Notes: generated by a model not told the origin, from the sequence alone. 64,000 nucleotides of DNA from Pseudomonas sp. CFBP13508 (GCF_005233515.1 NZ_QFZZ01000004.1:320644-384643), one strand, 5' to 3'. Numbered from the stretch's first letter, positions 16,464-25,496 are shown. Made by a program: numbers and translations.

Positions 16464-17810
16464 ATGGATACAGCCGACATGCCGCGTTCCCGTTACAAGA
16501 CCCTGGTTGACCGCTATGCGGCAGACATTCGTGGCGGACGATTGGCGCCGGGCACGCGACTGCCAACGCATCGGCAGCTGGCGAGCCAGGAAGGACTGGC
16601 ACTGGTTACCGCTTCACGGGTTTATGCCGAGCTTGAAGCGATGGGCCTGGTCAGTGGTGAAGCCGGGCGCGGCACGTTTGTCCGGGAAACGTCGCTGGCG
16701 CCGGGGCAGGGCATTGATCAGAAAGATGTCGCGGTCGGCATGATCGACCTGAATTTCAACTATCCCTCCTTGCCAGGTCAGGCTGAACTGTTGCGCACGG
16801 CGTTGCGCCAACTGGCGTTGTCCGGTGATCTGGAAGCGCTGTTGCGTTATCAACCCCACGCCGGGCGTGCCCACGAACGCGCCTCGGTGGCGCGACATTT
16901 GTCGACACGCGGCGTGGCGGTTGAAGCCGACCAAGTGCTGATCGTCAACGGCGCTCAGCAAGGTTTGGCGGTGACGCTGATGGCTCTGCTCAAACCCGGC
17001 GATGTGATTGCCGCCGATGCGCTGACCTATTCGGGATTCAAGGTGCTGGCCGACGCGCTGCATCTGGAAGTGCTGGCGATCCCGATGACGGAGCACGGCC
17101 CGGATTTGCCGGCACTGGACAGACTCTGTCGCCAGCGTGCGGTGCGCGCCGTATACAGCATGCCGACGCTGCACAATCCGCTGGGCTGGGTGATGCCACT
17201 GGAACAGCGCGAACGATTGGTGGCGATTGCCCGCCGCTATGATCTGACACTTATCGAAGATGCGGCCTACGCGTTTCTGGTCGAGAACCCGCCATGCCCG
17301 TTGATTGAACTGGCACCGGAACGGACGTTTTACGTATCGGGCCTGTCGAAAAACATCGCCACCGGATTGCGGGTCGGCTTCATTGCCGCGCCGCTGCTTC
17401 AAGTGCCCGCACTGGAGCGAATCATTCGCGCGACGACGTGGAACACCCCCGGGGTGATGACCGCCATTGCCTGTGGTTGGCTCGATGACGGCACCGTCAC
17501 CGTGCTTGAAGAGCAGAAGCGCAGCGATGCCATGGCTCGACAGGCCTTGGCCGCCGAGGTGCTGAAAGGGCTGCGCTACATTGCTCATCCGGCTTCGTAT
17601 TTTTTGTGGCTGCCGTTGCCGGAAGACGTGCGTGCCGATCAGATCGTGGTGGAGTTGATGCAGCAGCAGATTTCGGTCACCAGCGCCGAGCCGTTTTCGC
17701 TGTCGACCAACACGCCCCACGCGATTCGTCTGGCGCTGGGCTCGGTGGACATGCTGGTGTTGCGTCAGGCGTTGATCACCGTCAGAACGATCATCGGCGC
17801 TTATCTGTAA
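16464..17810 (+). CDS. MocR/GntR-type regulator with aminotransferase-like PLP domain
   Basis: The 448-residue regulator has an N-terminal GntR winged helix (about 10-75: YAADIRGGRLAPGTRLPTHR, VTASRVYAELEAMGLV). It is fused to a fold-type I aminotransferase domain (about 95-445), with the expected PLP lysine at Lys296 in YVSGLSKNIATGLR and the NPLGWVMP loop. MocR proteins sense PLP or amino-compound adducts. A short dyad ACAAT-N6-ATTGT (16447-16462) lies directly before the start and could be an operator. The divergent DMT exporter is the likely target. Confidence 0.9.
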   Translation: MDTADMPRSRYKTLVDRYAADIRGGRLAPGTRLPTHRQLASQEGLALVTASRVYAELEAMGLVSGEAGRGTFVRETSLAPGQGIDQKDVAVGMIDLNFNYPSLPGQAELLRTALRQLALSGDLEALLRYQPHAGRAHERASVARHLSTRGVAVEADQVLIVNGAQQGLAVTLMALLKPGDVIAADALTYSGFKVLADALHLEVLAIPMTEHGPDLPALDRLCRQRAVRAVYSMPTLHNPLGWVMPLEQRERLVAIARRYDLTLIEDAAYAFLVENPPCPLIELAPERTFYVSGLSKNIATGLRVGFIAAPLLQVPALERIIRATTWNTPGVMTAIACGWLDDGTVTVLEEQKRSDAMARQALAAEVLKGLRYIAHPASYFLWLPLPEDVRADQIVVELMQQQISVTSAEPFSLSTNTPHAIRLALGSVDMLVLRQALITVRTIIGAYL

Positions 17811-17850
17811 ACTGCGCCCACGCCATGCAAAGCGAGGTTTGGACTGCTCA

Positions 17851-18234
17851 ATGAAATTTACCACGACACTGTTTCTGGCCTTGATCTTCAGCGCCAGCGC
17901 CAGCGCACGGGCTGAGGGCGATCCTGAGGCCGGGGCGAAAATCTTTCCGCGTCTGTGCGGCGGTTGCCATCAGGTTGGCGAGTCGGCTCGTTCGGGGTTT
18001 GGTCCGCAGCTCAACGGCATCATTGGCCGGGCTGCGGGGACTTCGGCCAATTATGTTTATTCCGATGCGATGAAGAACTCGGGGATTATCTGGGATCGGG
18101 CGACGTTGAAGGCTTATCTGGAGGATCCGAAAGGGGTGGTGCCGGGGACGCGGATGATTTTCTGGGGGCTGAGTGATGAGGAGAAGCTGGAGAATCTGTT
18201 GGCTTATCTGCAGATGTTCAGTGCTGAGCCCTAG
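17851..18234 (+). CDS. Small periplasmic cytochrome c
   Basis: This 127-residue precursor has a Sec signal peptide (MKFTTTLFLALIFSASASARA) and one class I c-type heme site, CGGCHQV, with a likely distal methionine in GTRMIFWGL. The spacing RxFPRLCGGCH... FGPQLNGIIGR... YVYSDAMKNSG is that of mitochondrial-like cytochrome c550-type carriers. The ATG at 17851 is used; a TTG at 17839 is in frame but too close to the GAGG. It acts as an electron carrier in the periplasm; the redox partner is not evident from neighbours. Confidence 0.9.
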   Translation: MKFTTTLFLALIFSASASARAEGDPEAGAKIFPRLCGGCHQVGESARSGFGPQLNGIIGRAAGTSANYVYSDAMKNSGIIWDRATLKAYLEDPKGVVPGTRMIFWGLSDEEKLENLLAYLQMFSAEP

Positions 18235-18615
18235 TCGGGCGATGGTTTCCTGGCTGATTGAGTACATATCCATTGCTGCGGTAACGGCTGCTTAGGGTTC
18301 CGCCCTTACGGCGGGTCACCTTTTTCAAACGCCAAAAAGGTAACCCAAAAGGCTTGCTCCTGCGTTCGGCCCCTCGCAAGCTCGGGGTTCCTTCGCTGCG
18401 GGATCGATCCGGGCGCAGCGGCTACGGTTTGCTTCGCTGCACCTCCTTCCGCTGTGTCTGGCTGCGCCAGACGGTCGCTGCGCTCCCACGCCCGGATCAA
18501 TCCCTCCGCTCAGCCTTCCGACGTCGCCCGTGGATCAAGATCAAAAGCACTCGAGCTAACGCTCATTGTTGAGTGGGGCGGCTTCGCCGCGGGCAGCTGC
18601 GCTGCTTTGCTTTTC
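18235..18615. repeat. Gene-free region with a dispersed Pseudomonas intergenic repeat
   Basis: No convincing gene lies between 18235 and 18750. The stretch from about 18290 onward resembles a long dispersed repeat family that I recall from P. fluorescens-group genomes. It contains an imperfect palindrome at 18314-18345 (GGTCACCTTTTT against AAAAAGGTAACC, one mismatch) and several short GC-rich palindromes such as GGCGGCTTCGCCGC. Apparent reading frames across it are short and lack start signals. Two REP copies follow at 18616-18709. Confidence 0.6.
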
Positions 18616-18709
18616 TGTGGGAGCGAGCCTGCTCGCGAAAGCGGTTCTCCAGCCGGCCCAAATTTCCGCTATTACCCCATCCCTGTGGGAGCTGGCTTGC
18701 CAGCGATGG
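18616..18709. repeat. Two REP copies in the same orientation
   Basis: A standard REP half (18616-18639, TGTGGGAGCGAGCCTGCTCG) is followed by a diverged copy at 18684-18709 (TGTGGGAGCTGGCTTGCCAG) in the same orientation. This is a tandem of two REP classes, not an inverted REPIN. Confidence 0.8.
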
Positions 18710-18750
18710 GGTCGGTGAGCCGGCCTGTCTCTGGTTGATATACGCCGGTG

Positions 18751-20406
18751 TCAGTGGGCATGGAACGCCACCTGATTGCGCCCCGCAGCCTTCGCCTGAT
18801 ACAGCTGCTGATCGGCACGTTTGATGAGTGCCGTGTGGTTGTTGTCTGCCGGATCTGCCAGGCCGAGACCGATACTCACCGTGACGTTGCCGACGCCGGG
18901 AAACTGCGCTTCGGCGACCGCCGTGCGAATCTTTTCGGCGACGACTTCCGGAGTGTCGGGTTGTGCGACTTCCGGCAGCAGTACGGCGAACTCTTCGCCG
19001 CCGTAGCGGGCGACGAAATCGGTGCTGCGTACGCTGTTCTGGATCAAGGTCGCCAGTTGTTGCAGGACCTCATCACCGACCGCGTGGCCGTGGCTGTCAT
19101 TGATACGTTTGAAGTGGTCGGCATCGATCAGCAGCAGGGCAAACGGGCGCCCGGTGCGTCGGGACAGCAGTGAGTATTCAGTGATTTTTTCGTCAAAGCG
19201 GCGGCGGTTGTAAACGCCGGTCAAACCGTCGTGAGTGGCCAGGCTCAGCAGCTCGGCGTTGGCCTCGGTGAGTGCGGCGGTGCGTTGCGCCACGGTGGCT
19301 TCCAGCGAGGCGTTGGCTTCTTGCAGTTCGCGCTCCTTGCCGAGCAGTGATTGCGTCATCGCGTCGATGGACTGGCCGAGCTGGGCGATTTCCAGCACCG
19401 GGTGCTGGAGCTGGAACTGTGCGCCGGCCTGGTTGTTTTGCACCTGTTTGGCCGAGCGTGCCAGTTGTTCGATCGGCCGGCTCAGGTACAGCGCCAGATA
19501 ATAAGCCACCAGACCGAAAACGATGGCGGCGAATACGCCGAGGATCAGCAATTCGTATTGCAGCATCCGCGCCGGTTGCAGCGCAGTCTCCAATGGCTGG
19601 CGAATGGCGATCGACCACGACAGCGCCGTTCCCGATGGCGTCGGCACGGTGACCATGCTGGTCAGGTAACCGTTGGCCGCCGTCCAGCCAGGCAATATCG
19701 AATCGGTCATTGCCAGTTCTTGACCCATCAGCGCTTCGGGGTAGAGCACCTTGCCGTCGTGGTCGACGATCAGCGCCTGGATATCCGGCGCCGAGTTCTT
19801 GTGGGAAAACGCCGCCGACTCGACGATGCGCGTCACCCAGCTCCAGTGCGCATGTGCGCCCAGCACGCCAATCACCTGCCCTTCAGCATTGTGGACTGGC
19901 GCGGCGAAATCGATGAAGCGCAGCGGCTCGCCATTGGGCAGGCCCGGCAACAACTTGGCCAGCAACACCGCTTCGTGGGGATCACCGGTGTACTGGCGGC
20001 GCAGACCGATCTGGAACCAAGGGCGTTTCTGTACGGATTGGCCAACCAGCAGGTCATTGACGGCCTGGCGCACATTACCCTCGGCGTCGGTGACGCCCAT
20101 CCACGCATATTCGGCGCGCGCCTGGGTGCGCAACTGCATCGACTTGAGGATGGCTGGATTGTCCAGATCACCACGCTCCAGATGCGGCGCGCGACTGAGC
20201 AGGTAGACCTCCAGTTGCCGTTCGCGCAGTTGTTCGCCCAGTAAAGTCGCCGCCGCGCGCGCCGTGTTCAGCAACGCGTTGCCGCTGGCCTGTTTCATCT
20301 GCTCGGTAGCAATATGACCGACATAAAAACCCACACTCAACAGCGTCAGCAGGGACAAGCCGCCGAACCACAGGGTGAGATGACTACGCAGACTGGCTTT
20401 GAACAT
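18751..20406 (-). CDS. Membrane-bound diguanylate cyclase (sensor-HAMP-GGDEF)
   Basis: This 551-residue protein makes cyclic di-GMP. It has an N-terminal transmembrane helix (LTLWFGGLSLLTLLSVGFYV), a periplasmic sensor domain of the Cache type (about 35-280), a second helix (LLILGVFAAIVFGLVAYYLA), HAMP and a coiled coil, then a GGDEF domain with intact active site GGEEF near residues 469-473. An RSTD motif five residues upstream matches the RxxD inhibitory site, so product feedback is expected. The start is placed at the ATG at 20406; the longer frame to 20643 would run into the divergent lipoprotein gene. Confidence 0.92.
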   Translation of the reverse strand: MFKASLRSHLTLWFGGLSLLTLLSVGFYVGHIATEQMKQASGNALLNTARAAATLLGEQLRERQLEVYLLSRAPHLERGDLDNPAILKSMQLRTQARAEYAWMGVTDAEGNVRQAVNDLLVGQSVQKRPWFQIGLRRQYTGDPHEAVLLAKLLPGLPNGEPLRFIDFAAPVHNAEGQVIGVLGAHAHWSWVTRIVESAAFSHKNSAPDIQALIVDHDGKVLYPEALMGQELAMTDSILPGWTAANGYLTSMVTVPTPSGTALSWSIAIRQPLETALQPARMLQYELLILGVFAAIVFGLVAYYLALYLSRPIEQLARSAKQVQNNQAGAQFQLQHPVLEIAQLGQSIDAMTQSLLGKERELQEANASLEATVAQRTAALTEANAELLSLATHDGLTGVYNRRRFDEKITEYSLLSRRTGRPFALLLIDADHFKRINDSHGHAVGDEVLQQLATLIQNSVRSTDFVARYGGEEFAVLLPEVAQPDTPEVVAEKIRTAVAEAQFPGVGNVTVSIGLGLADPADNNHTALIKRADQQLYQAKAAGRNQVAFHAH

Positions 20407-20581
20407 GGGGGCGATGTCTGTCTTTATTTGAGTGGCGCCATGGTATGCGACATCGCCGATGACCGGCCAGCGAACCGGTTCATAGAAATGCAATAAGGCT
20501 GATACCAATGAGCCATCATTTTGGTTAAGATGCGCGCCGCCCGCGAGACGGATCCCGGGCGTTTCCCCATGGAGTTTTACT

Positions 20582-20917
20582 GTGAAATACCTCAGCAAAG
20601 TAGTCGCCGCCGCACTGTTCGGTGTGGTTCTGGCAGGTTGCACCGGCGCCCCGATGAAAACCGCACATTACGATAGCAACCAGTACACCGTGGTCGGCCA
20701 CAGCGAAGCCTCGGCCACCGGCCTGCTGCTGTTTGGTGTTATCCCGATCCGCCAGAACAGCCGCTTCGTCCGCGCGCAAGATGCGGCCATCAAAGCCAAG
20801 GGCGGCGATGCGATGATCAACACGCAAGTTCAGGAAAACTGGTTCTGGGCCTGGGTCCTGACCGGCTACACCACCACTATCTCCGGTGATGTGGTCAAGC
20901 TGAAAACCGCGCAGTAA
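20582..20917 (+). CDS. Small lipoprotein of unknown function
   Basis: The 111-residue lipoprotein opens MKYLSKVVAAALFGVVLAGC (lipobox VLAGC, Cys20). The mature part has a mostly beta pattern, with SATGLLLFGVIPIRQNSRF and a C-terminal WFWAWVLTGYTTTISGDVV segment, suggesting a small domain on the periplasmic face of a membrane. It starts 175 bases from the divergent diguanylate cyclase. A bidirectional terminator follows. The function is unknown. Confidence 0.83.
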   Translation: MKYLSKVVAAALFGVVLAGCTGAPMKTAHYDSNQYTVVGHSEASATGLLLFGVIPIRQNSRFVRAQDAAIKAKGGDAMINTQVQENWFWAWVLTGYTTTISGDVVKLKTAQ

Positions 20918-20932
20918 GCGACGGCTGAATGC

Positions 20933-20965
20933 AAAAAAGCCCGGCTGATCAGGCCGGGCTTTTTC
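20933..20965. terminator. Bidirectional terminator between convergent genes
   Basis: The stem AAGCCCGGC/GCCGGGCTT (20938-20962) is flanked by A6 and T5. It can end both the lipoprotein gene on the left and the repeat-protein gene on the right. Confidence 0.9.
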
Positions 20966-20991
20966 ATGGGGGTTGCGGTCATGCAGTAGAT

Positions 20992-21510
20992 TCATGCAAC
21001 GCGGCGCTCGATCAGACGATCAGAGCCACCTTCAGCAACGCGGCGTTCGAGCAGACGATCCGAACCACCTTCAGCAACGCGGCGTTCGATCAGACGATCC
21101 GAACCACCTTCGGCAACACGGCGTTCGAGCAGACGATCCGAACCACCTTCGGCAAGACGGCGTTCGATCAGTCGATCTGAACCGCCTTCAGCAACACGGC
21201 GTTCGATCAGTCGATCTGAACCGCCTTCAGCAACACGGCGTTCGATCAGACGATCAGAGCCACCTTCGGCAACGCGGCGTTCGATCAGACGATCAGAGCC
21301 ACCTTCGGCAACGCGACGTTCGAGCAGACGATCCGAACCACCTTCGGCAACACGGCGTTCGAGCAGACGATCCGAACCACCTTCAGCCAGACGGCTTTCG
21401 ATCAGCTTGTCCGAGCCGCCTTCAGCGACCAGGGTGTGAGCAGGCGTTACTGCAAAAGCGTTAACTGCGAAAACCGAGAAAGCGATGCCGAGAAGGGTTT
21501 GGCGTTTCAT
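20992..21510 (-). CDS. Secreted protein of eleven tandem 13-residue repeats (AEGGSDRLIERRV)
   Basis: The 172-residue precursor has a Sec signal peptide (MKRQTLLGIAFSVFAVNAFA) and a six-residue linker. It then has eleven tandem copies of V/L-AEGGSDRLIERR (residues 28-170), ending in a bare Val-Ala. The repeats are nearly identical: the varying sites are the leading Val/Leu, Ile/Leu in RLI/RLL, and the first copy (GGSDKLIESR). The unit is strongly charged, with Glu, Asp and three Arg, and contains no cysteine. The start at 21510 gives the signal; upstream frame to 21675 has none. I recall similar Pseudomonas entries carrying the label 'phage infection protein', but this is unverified and no function can be given. 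Confidence 0.85.
   Translation of the reverse strand: MKRQTLLGIAFSVFAVNAFAVTPAHTLVAEGGSDKLIESRLAEGGSDRLLERRVAEGGSDRLLERRVAEGGSDRLIERRVAEGGSDRLIERRVAEGGSDRLIERRVAEGGSDRLIERRLAEGGSDRLLERRVAEGGSDRLIERRVAEGGSDRLLERRVAEGGSDRLIERRVA
21001..21429 (-). repeat. Eleven tandem 39-bp coding repeats
   Basis: The 429-bp array is a direct repeat of a 39-bp unit that keeps the reading frame throughout. Differences are mainly synonymous or conservative changes (GTT/GTC-type, CTG/ATC), which points to selection on the protein plus recent unit duplication or conversion. Such an array is expected to vary in copy number between strains. Confidence 0.93.
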
Positions 21511-21634
21511 GATCGTGTGCTCCAGAAAGTTGTTTGTTTGTCTGGAGCCGATGTTACGCCGCGCAGTTTTTATGAGAACTTCATTGACGTGATGGTGAAC
21601 ATCGACGCCGATGATGTTTGCCAGGAGCGTTGAT

Positions 21635-22204
21635 TCAGAGCGCTTTTGCCCGGATGCACAACTCGCCGCTGGCACGAATCAGCGCCAGGTCGTGCAGCAA
21701 ATCGGCGGCCAGACCGTTGCGGACATCGGCCAGCCATGCTGGGCAATTCGGATCCTGGCGATAGGGCGCGAAGGCGGCGTACTGCTGCAACAAGCGCTTT
21801 TGCAGTTCATCCAGGCGCGGGCGGATCTGTTTGCCCAGATCCGGACGCGGTGTGTCCGGTGCAGCACCTGCCGCTTGCCATTGCGCGAGCAGACCGTATT
21901 GCACCAGTTTGTTCGCTTCCATCTGTGCGGCGATCAGTTGCGCGACGTCGTCCGGATCGAGTTTGTGTTCGGTGGCCAGAGTTCGGGCATTGGCGATGAC
22001 CTGCGCCTCGCGCGGGCTGTCCTGAATAGGCTTGCCGCTGTCCCATTTGGTCAACGCAACCAGATCACCGATGCTCAGGCGTTCATTCAAAGTGGCCAGT
22101 AGCGGTTTCAATGAAGCAGGCGCCGCTGCGGGTTCGGCCGCCTGAGCGTAGGCGGCCGACAGAGCGAGGAGGGAGCCAAGCAGAAAATTTGCAACGTTAC
22201 GCAT
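21635..22204 (-). CDS. Secreted chorismate mutase, AroQ gamma class
   Basis: This 189-residue precursor converts chorismate to prephenate. The signal peptide (MRNVANFLLGSLLALSAAYA, cut near residue 22) marks it as an exported gamma-class AroQ enzyme, not the biosynthetic one. Active-site helices are visible in LLATLNERLSIGDLVALTKW, DSPREAQVIANARTLA and IAAQMEANKLVQYGLLAQW, with the Arg/Lys/Glu/Gln pattern of AroQ. Two cysteines (DPNCPAWL and GELCIRAKAL) probably form a disulfide in the periplasm. Its role outside the cytoplasm is not settled in the family. Confidence 0.88.
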   Translation of the reverse strand: MRNVANFLLGSLLALSAAYAQAAEPAAAPASLKPLLATLNERLSIGDLVALTKWDSGKPIQDSPREAQVIANARTLATEHKLDPDDVAQLIAAQMEANKLVQYGLLAQWQAAGAAPDTPRPDLGKQIRPRLDELQKRLLQQYAAFAPYRQDPNCPAWLADVRNGLAADLLHDLALIRASGELCIRAKAL

Positions 22205-22388
22205 GAACCGAGCCTCAATAGTACGTGTCGACAGAGTCGCTGATTTACCACAGCCGCAACACTGACACAAAGCGATGCACGGCATTTACACAAATGCAAA
22301 ACAGACAATCAACACCGTCTGGAAATGTTGATTGCACGCTGCACGCAACTCACCGAAGCTATCGTCAATCAGGCCTGCCGCCGTCGAG

Positions 22389-23762
22389 ATGGACCTCCAT
22401 TCAATGCAAAGCGCCACCTTCGCCAAACCGCTCTGGCAAACCTATCTGCTGTTTCTCGCGCCGATGGTGCTGTCGAACTTCCTGCAATCGATGTCCGGGA
22501 CGGTCAACAGCATCTACATCGGCCAGATGCTCGGCACTCAAGCGCTGGCGGCAGTGTCCGGCATGTTCCCCGTCGTATTCTTTTTCATCGCCCTGGTCAT
22601 CGGCCTTGGTGCTGGCGCGGGCGTGTTGATTGGCCAGGCGTGGGGCGCGCGCGAAACGCATATGGTCAAGGCGATCGCCGGGGCGACGTTGCTGCTGGGG
22701 GTGTTGATCGGTCTGGTTGCCGCAGTGCTCGGCACAGTGTTCGCGCGCCAGGCACTGACTGGGCTGGGCACGCCGATGGATGTACTCGACGACGCGGTGG
22801 ACTACGCCCACGTCATGTTGTGGATTCTGCCATCGCTACTGGTATTCGTGCTGTTCACCCAATTGCTGCGTGGTGTCAGCGATACGCTGTCGCCACTGCT
22901 CGCGCTGATCGTGTCCACCGCCGTGGGGCTGGCGCTGACGCCGGCGTTGATTCGCGGCTGGCTGGGTTTGCCGCCATTGGGCATTCAGAGCGCGGCGTAT
23001 GCCGGGCTGGCGGGGAATCTGTCGGCGATGGCGTGGCTGGCCTGGCGGCTGATTCGCAAGGGCCATCCGCTGGCGCCGGATCGAGAGTTCTTTGCCGCGC
23101 TGCGACTGGACCGGGTCATTCTCGGCAAGGTCCTGCGCATCGGCCTGCCAACCGGCGTGCAGATGATCGTGCTGTCGTTATCGGAGCTGGTGATTCTGGC
23201 ACTGGTCAACCAGCACGGCTCGCAAGCGACGGCGGCCTATGGCGCAGTCACCCAGATCGTCAACTATGTGCAATTCCCTGCGCTGTCGATTGCGATCACC
23301 GCCTCGATTCTCGGCGCCCAGGCCATCGGCGCCGGGCATCTGCAACGCATGGGGCCGATCCTGCGCACCGGGCTGTTGATCAATGTGTGCCTGACCGGTG
23401 GCCTGATTGTGCTGGGTTATCTGTTGTCGCACTGGTTGCTGGGCCTGTTCCTGACCGAGGACTCGACCCGGGCGATGGCCGAGCATCTGCTGCACATCAT
23501 GCTCTGGAGCCTGTTGGTATTCGGCTTCCAGGCCATCATCGGCGGGATCATGCGCGCCAGCGGCACGGTACTGGTGCCGGTGGTCATCTCGATTATTTGT
23601 GTGGTCGGCGTCCAGTTGCCAGCGGCTTACTGGCTCGACGGGCAGTTCGGTTTGCAGGGTGTGTGGATGGCGTTTCCGGTTGCCTACCTGGGAATGCTGA
23701 TTTTGCAGACCCTCTACTACAAGCTGGTCTGGAAGCATCAGAAGATCGAGCGGTTGGTCTGA
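22389..23762 (+). CDS. MATE family efflux transporter
   Basis: This is a 457-residue inner-membrane drug/sodium or proton antiporter with about twelve helices arranged in two MATE repeats (PLWQTYLLFLAPMVLSNFLQ at the start; KVLRIGLPTGVQMIVLSLSE at the second half). The MATE signature GLGAGAGVLIGQAWGA is present near residues 75-90. The start is uncertain: ATG at 22389 is used, ATG at 22404 is five codons downstream, and neither has a strong ribosome site. Substrates are unknown; multidrug export is the family role. Confidence 0.9.
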   Translation: MDLHSMQSATFAKPLWQTYLLFLAPMVLSNFLQSMSGTVNSIYIGQMLGTQALAAVSGMFPVVFFFIALVIGLGAGAGVLIGQAWGARETHMVKAIAGATLLLGVLIGLVAAVLGTVFARQALTGLGTPMDVLDDAVDYAHVMLWILPSLLVFVLFTQLLRGVSDTLSPLLALIVSTAVGLALTPALIRGWLGLPPLGIQSAAYAGLAGNLSAMAWLAWRLIRKGHPLAPDREFFAALRLDRVILGKVLRIGLPTGVQMIVLSLSELVILALVNQHGSQATAAYGAVTQIVNYVQFPALSIAITASILGAQAIGAGHLQRMGPILRTGLLINVCLTGGLIVLGYLLSHWLLGLFLTEDSTRAMAEHLLHIMLWSLLVFGFQAIIGGIMRASGTVLVPVVISIICVVGVQLPAAYWLDGQFGLQGVWMAFPVAYLGMLILQTLYYKLVWKHQKIERLV

Positions 23763-23850
23763 GCACTGCGGATGAACATTTAACTGTTCTGCCGCACAAA
23801 AGCATCGTAGCGTATGCGCCCACAACAATAAGGACATTACGAGGGTTGAA

Positions 23851-24876
23851 GTGGGAGCTTATCGACTGCTGTTGGCCGTACTGGTTGCTATATCTCATAT
23901 GGGCAAAACCTTCGCTGGGCTCAACCCTGGCGTGATCGCCGTCATTTCGTTCCTGATCATCAGCGGATTCGTGATGACCTCGCTGATCGAGCGAAACTAC
24001 CCCGAGCCGAGGAAGATCGGTTTGTTCTATGTCGATAGGGCGCTAAGGCTGTATCCGCAATTTCTGGTCTACTTCGTCGCCTCGTGTTTGGTTGTTTATC
24101 TCCTGTTGCCCGGTACACCCCAAGCGGCCGAGCTGACATTGAAAACCTTGTCCACCAGCCTGCTGATGTTACCGCTCGGTTATTACATGTTCGGCGTCGG
24201 CGGGACCGAGATCCTGCCACCGGGCTGGTCGCTGGGGCTGGAAATGAGTTTTTATCTGCTGATCCCGTTTCTGCTGATTTTCAAAGCGCAGGGTGTTGCC
24301 TTTGCGGTATCGGTCGGGATTTTTCTGCTGGCGTGCCTTGGCTTTATCAATACCGATATCTATGGATATCGTTTGCTGCCGGGAGTGTTGTTCATCTTCC
24401 TGTGTGGCTGCTATCTGTACCAACGCAATATCAGAGCACTGGTCGTTGTCACCGGCACAGCCGTTGCGGCGGGACTGCTGTTTGTGGCGATCATGCTCGG
24501 ATGGATCGAGCGTCGTCCCTTCAATGCCGAAGTCACTCTCGGTATCGCCGTGGGCATTCCTTTGGTCTACCTGTTGACCAGACTCAAGTTCCATCGGATG
24601 GACGAGTTCCTGGGCAACATCAGTTATGGCGTGTTTCTCAACCACTTTGTGGTGATGTATCTATTGCGAGGTTTTTGGCCCGTCGCGTATGACGCCAACG
24701 TTGTCGGAGCAGTGCTGGCGTTGTCATTTGCCTGCAGTGGTGTGACGTATTACTGCGTCGAGCGCCCAGCGCTGAAATTGCGTCACCATTTGCGCAGGGG
24801 GACCAAGCAGCGTTCGGTTCAATCGCGCAGCGCCGAGATGATTGAATCCCCTGTGCGTGAGCGTGAACTGGCATAA
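23851..24876 (+). CDS. Acyltransferase 3 family membrane protein
   Basis: This 341-residue multi-span protein carries the AT3 pattern: a catalytic-type histidine in helix 1 (LVAISHMGKTF, His16), the FYVDRALRLYPQFLVYF motif near residue 60, and PPGWSLGLEMSFYLLIPF near 123-140. AT3 enzymes O-acylate surface polysaccharides such as O-antigen or peptidoglycan. The start is GTG at 23851 after GAGG. The gene is less GC-rich than its neighbours and no glycan cluster surrounds it, so it may have been acquired separately. The C-terminal tail is basic and soluble. Confidence 0.85.
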   Translation: MGAYRLLLAVLVAISHMGKTFAGLNPGVIAVISFLIISGFVMTSLIERNYPEPRKIGLFYVDRALRLYPQFLVYFVASCLVVYLLLPGTPQAAELTLKTLSTSLLMLPLGYYMFGVGGTEILPPGWSLGLEMSFYLLIPFLLIFKAQGVAFAVSVGIFLLACLGFINTDIYGYRLLPGVLFIFLCGCYLYQRNIRALVVVTGTAVAAGLLFVAIMLGWIERRPFNAEVTLGIAVGIPLVYLLTRLKFHRMDEFLGNISYGVFLNHFVVMYLLRGFWPVAYDANVVGAVLALSFACSGVTYYCVERPALKLRHHLRRGTKQRSVQSRSAEMIESPVRERELA

Positions 24877-24938
24877 CGCTCTGCTGTTTGCTTAAGTCAA
24901 CCAAGGCCCTCGATGACACACGCCGCCCGGAGAATTCC

Positions 24939-25496
24939 ATGACGTTGCGATTGCTGCTGGTTGCCGCGTTTACCTCGTGCGTCATGGCCGGTGCGCAGGC
25001 GGCTGAATATAACCGGGTCAACACCAGCGCCAGCCAGATCAGCTTCACCTACCAGCAGATGGGCTCGCGAATGTATGGCACTTTCGGCAAGTTCGAGGCG
25101 GCTCTGGATTTAGATACCGAAAACCTTGCCAACGCCCGCACCACCTTGCATATCGACCTGAGCAGCATTGACGCCGGCAGCGAAGACGCCAATACCGAGC
25201 TGGTGAAACCCGCCTGGTTCGATACTGAAAAATTCCCGCTCGCGGTATTCGAGTCCCGACGTTTCACCCAGGTGGCCGAGCATCGTTACCAGGTCGCCGG
25301 TCAGCTCACGCTCAAGGGCATCACTCGCGAGGTCGAGGTGCCGGTGGAGTTGAAACCGGACAACGCCATCGGCATCTTCGACGGTGAACTGGTGCTCAAC
25401 CGTGAGGAGTTCGGCCTCGGCGCAGGAGAGTGGGCTGACAGCGTGGTGTCGAGGGACATCAACATCAAATTCAGGGTGGTGGCGCCACAACAGTGA
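24939..25496 (+). CDS. YceI family periplasmic protein
   Basis: This 185-residue precursor has a signal peptide (MTLRLLLVAAFTSCVMAGAQA) followed by a YceI-like lipocalin barrel. Strands typical of the family include SQISFTYQQMGSRMYGTFGK, the LDLDTENLANARTTLHIDL segment and QLTLKGITREVEVPVEL. YceI proteins bind isoprenoid-type lipids in the periplasm. The ATG at 24939 follows GGAG. It lies 62 bases after the acyltransferase gene on the same strand and may share a transcript. The ligand is unknown. Confidence 0.9.
   Translation: MTLRLLLVAAFTSCVMAGAQAAEYNRVNTSASQISFTYQQMGSRMYGTFGKFEAALDLDTENLANARTTLHIDLSSIDAGSEDANTELVKPAWFDTEKFPLAVFESRRFTQVAEHRYQVAGQLTLKGITREVEVPVELKPDNAIGIFDGELVLNREEFGLGAGEWADSVVSRDINIKFRVVAPQQ

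Noticed and set aside
18235..18750. Several short frames between cytochrome c and the diguanylate cyclase
   Set aside because: They lie in dispersed repeat sequence, lack start signals and show no protein-like pattern.
21001..21429. CRISPR array suspicion for the 39-bp repeats
   Set aside because: Units are contiguous without spacers, stay in frame behind a signal peptide, and encode a clear repeat protein.
22325..23935. 536-codon plus-strand frame across the MATE gene and into the acyltransferase
   Set aside because: It lies in another frame of the well-supported MATE gene, is full of Arg and Ala, and has no transporter-like hydrophobic pattern.
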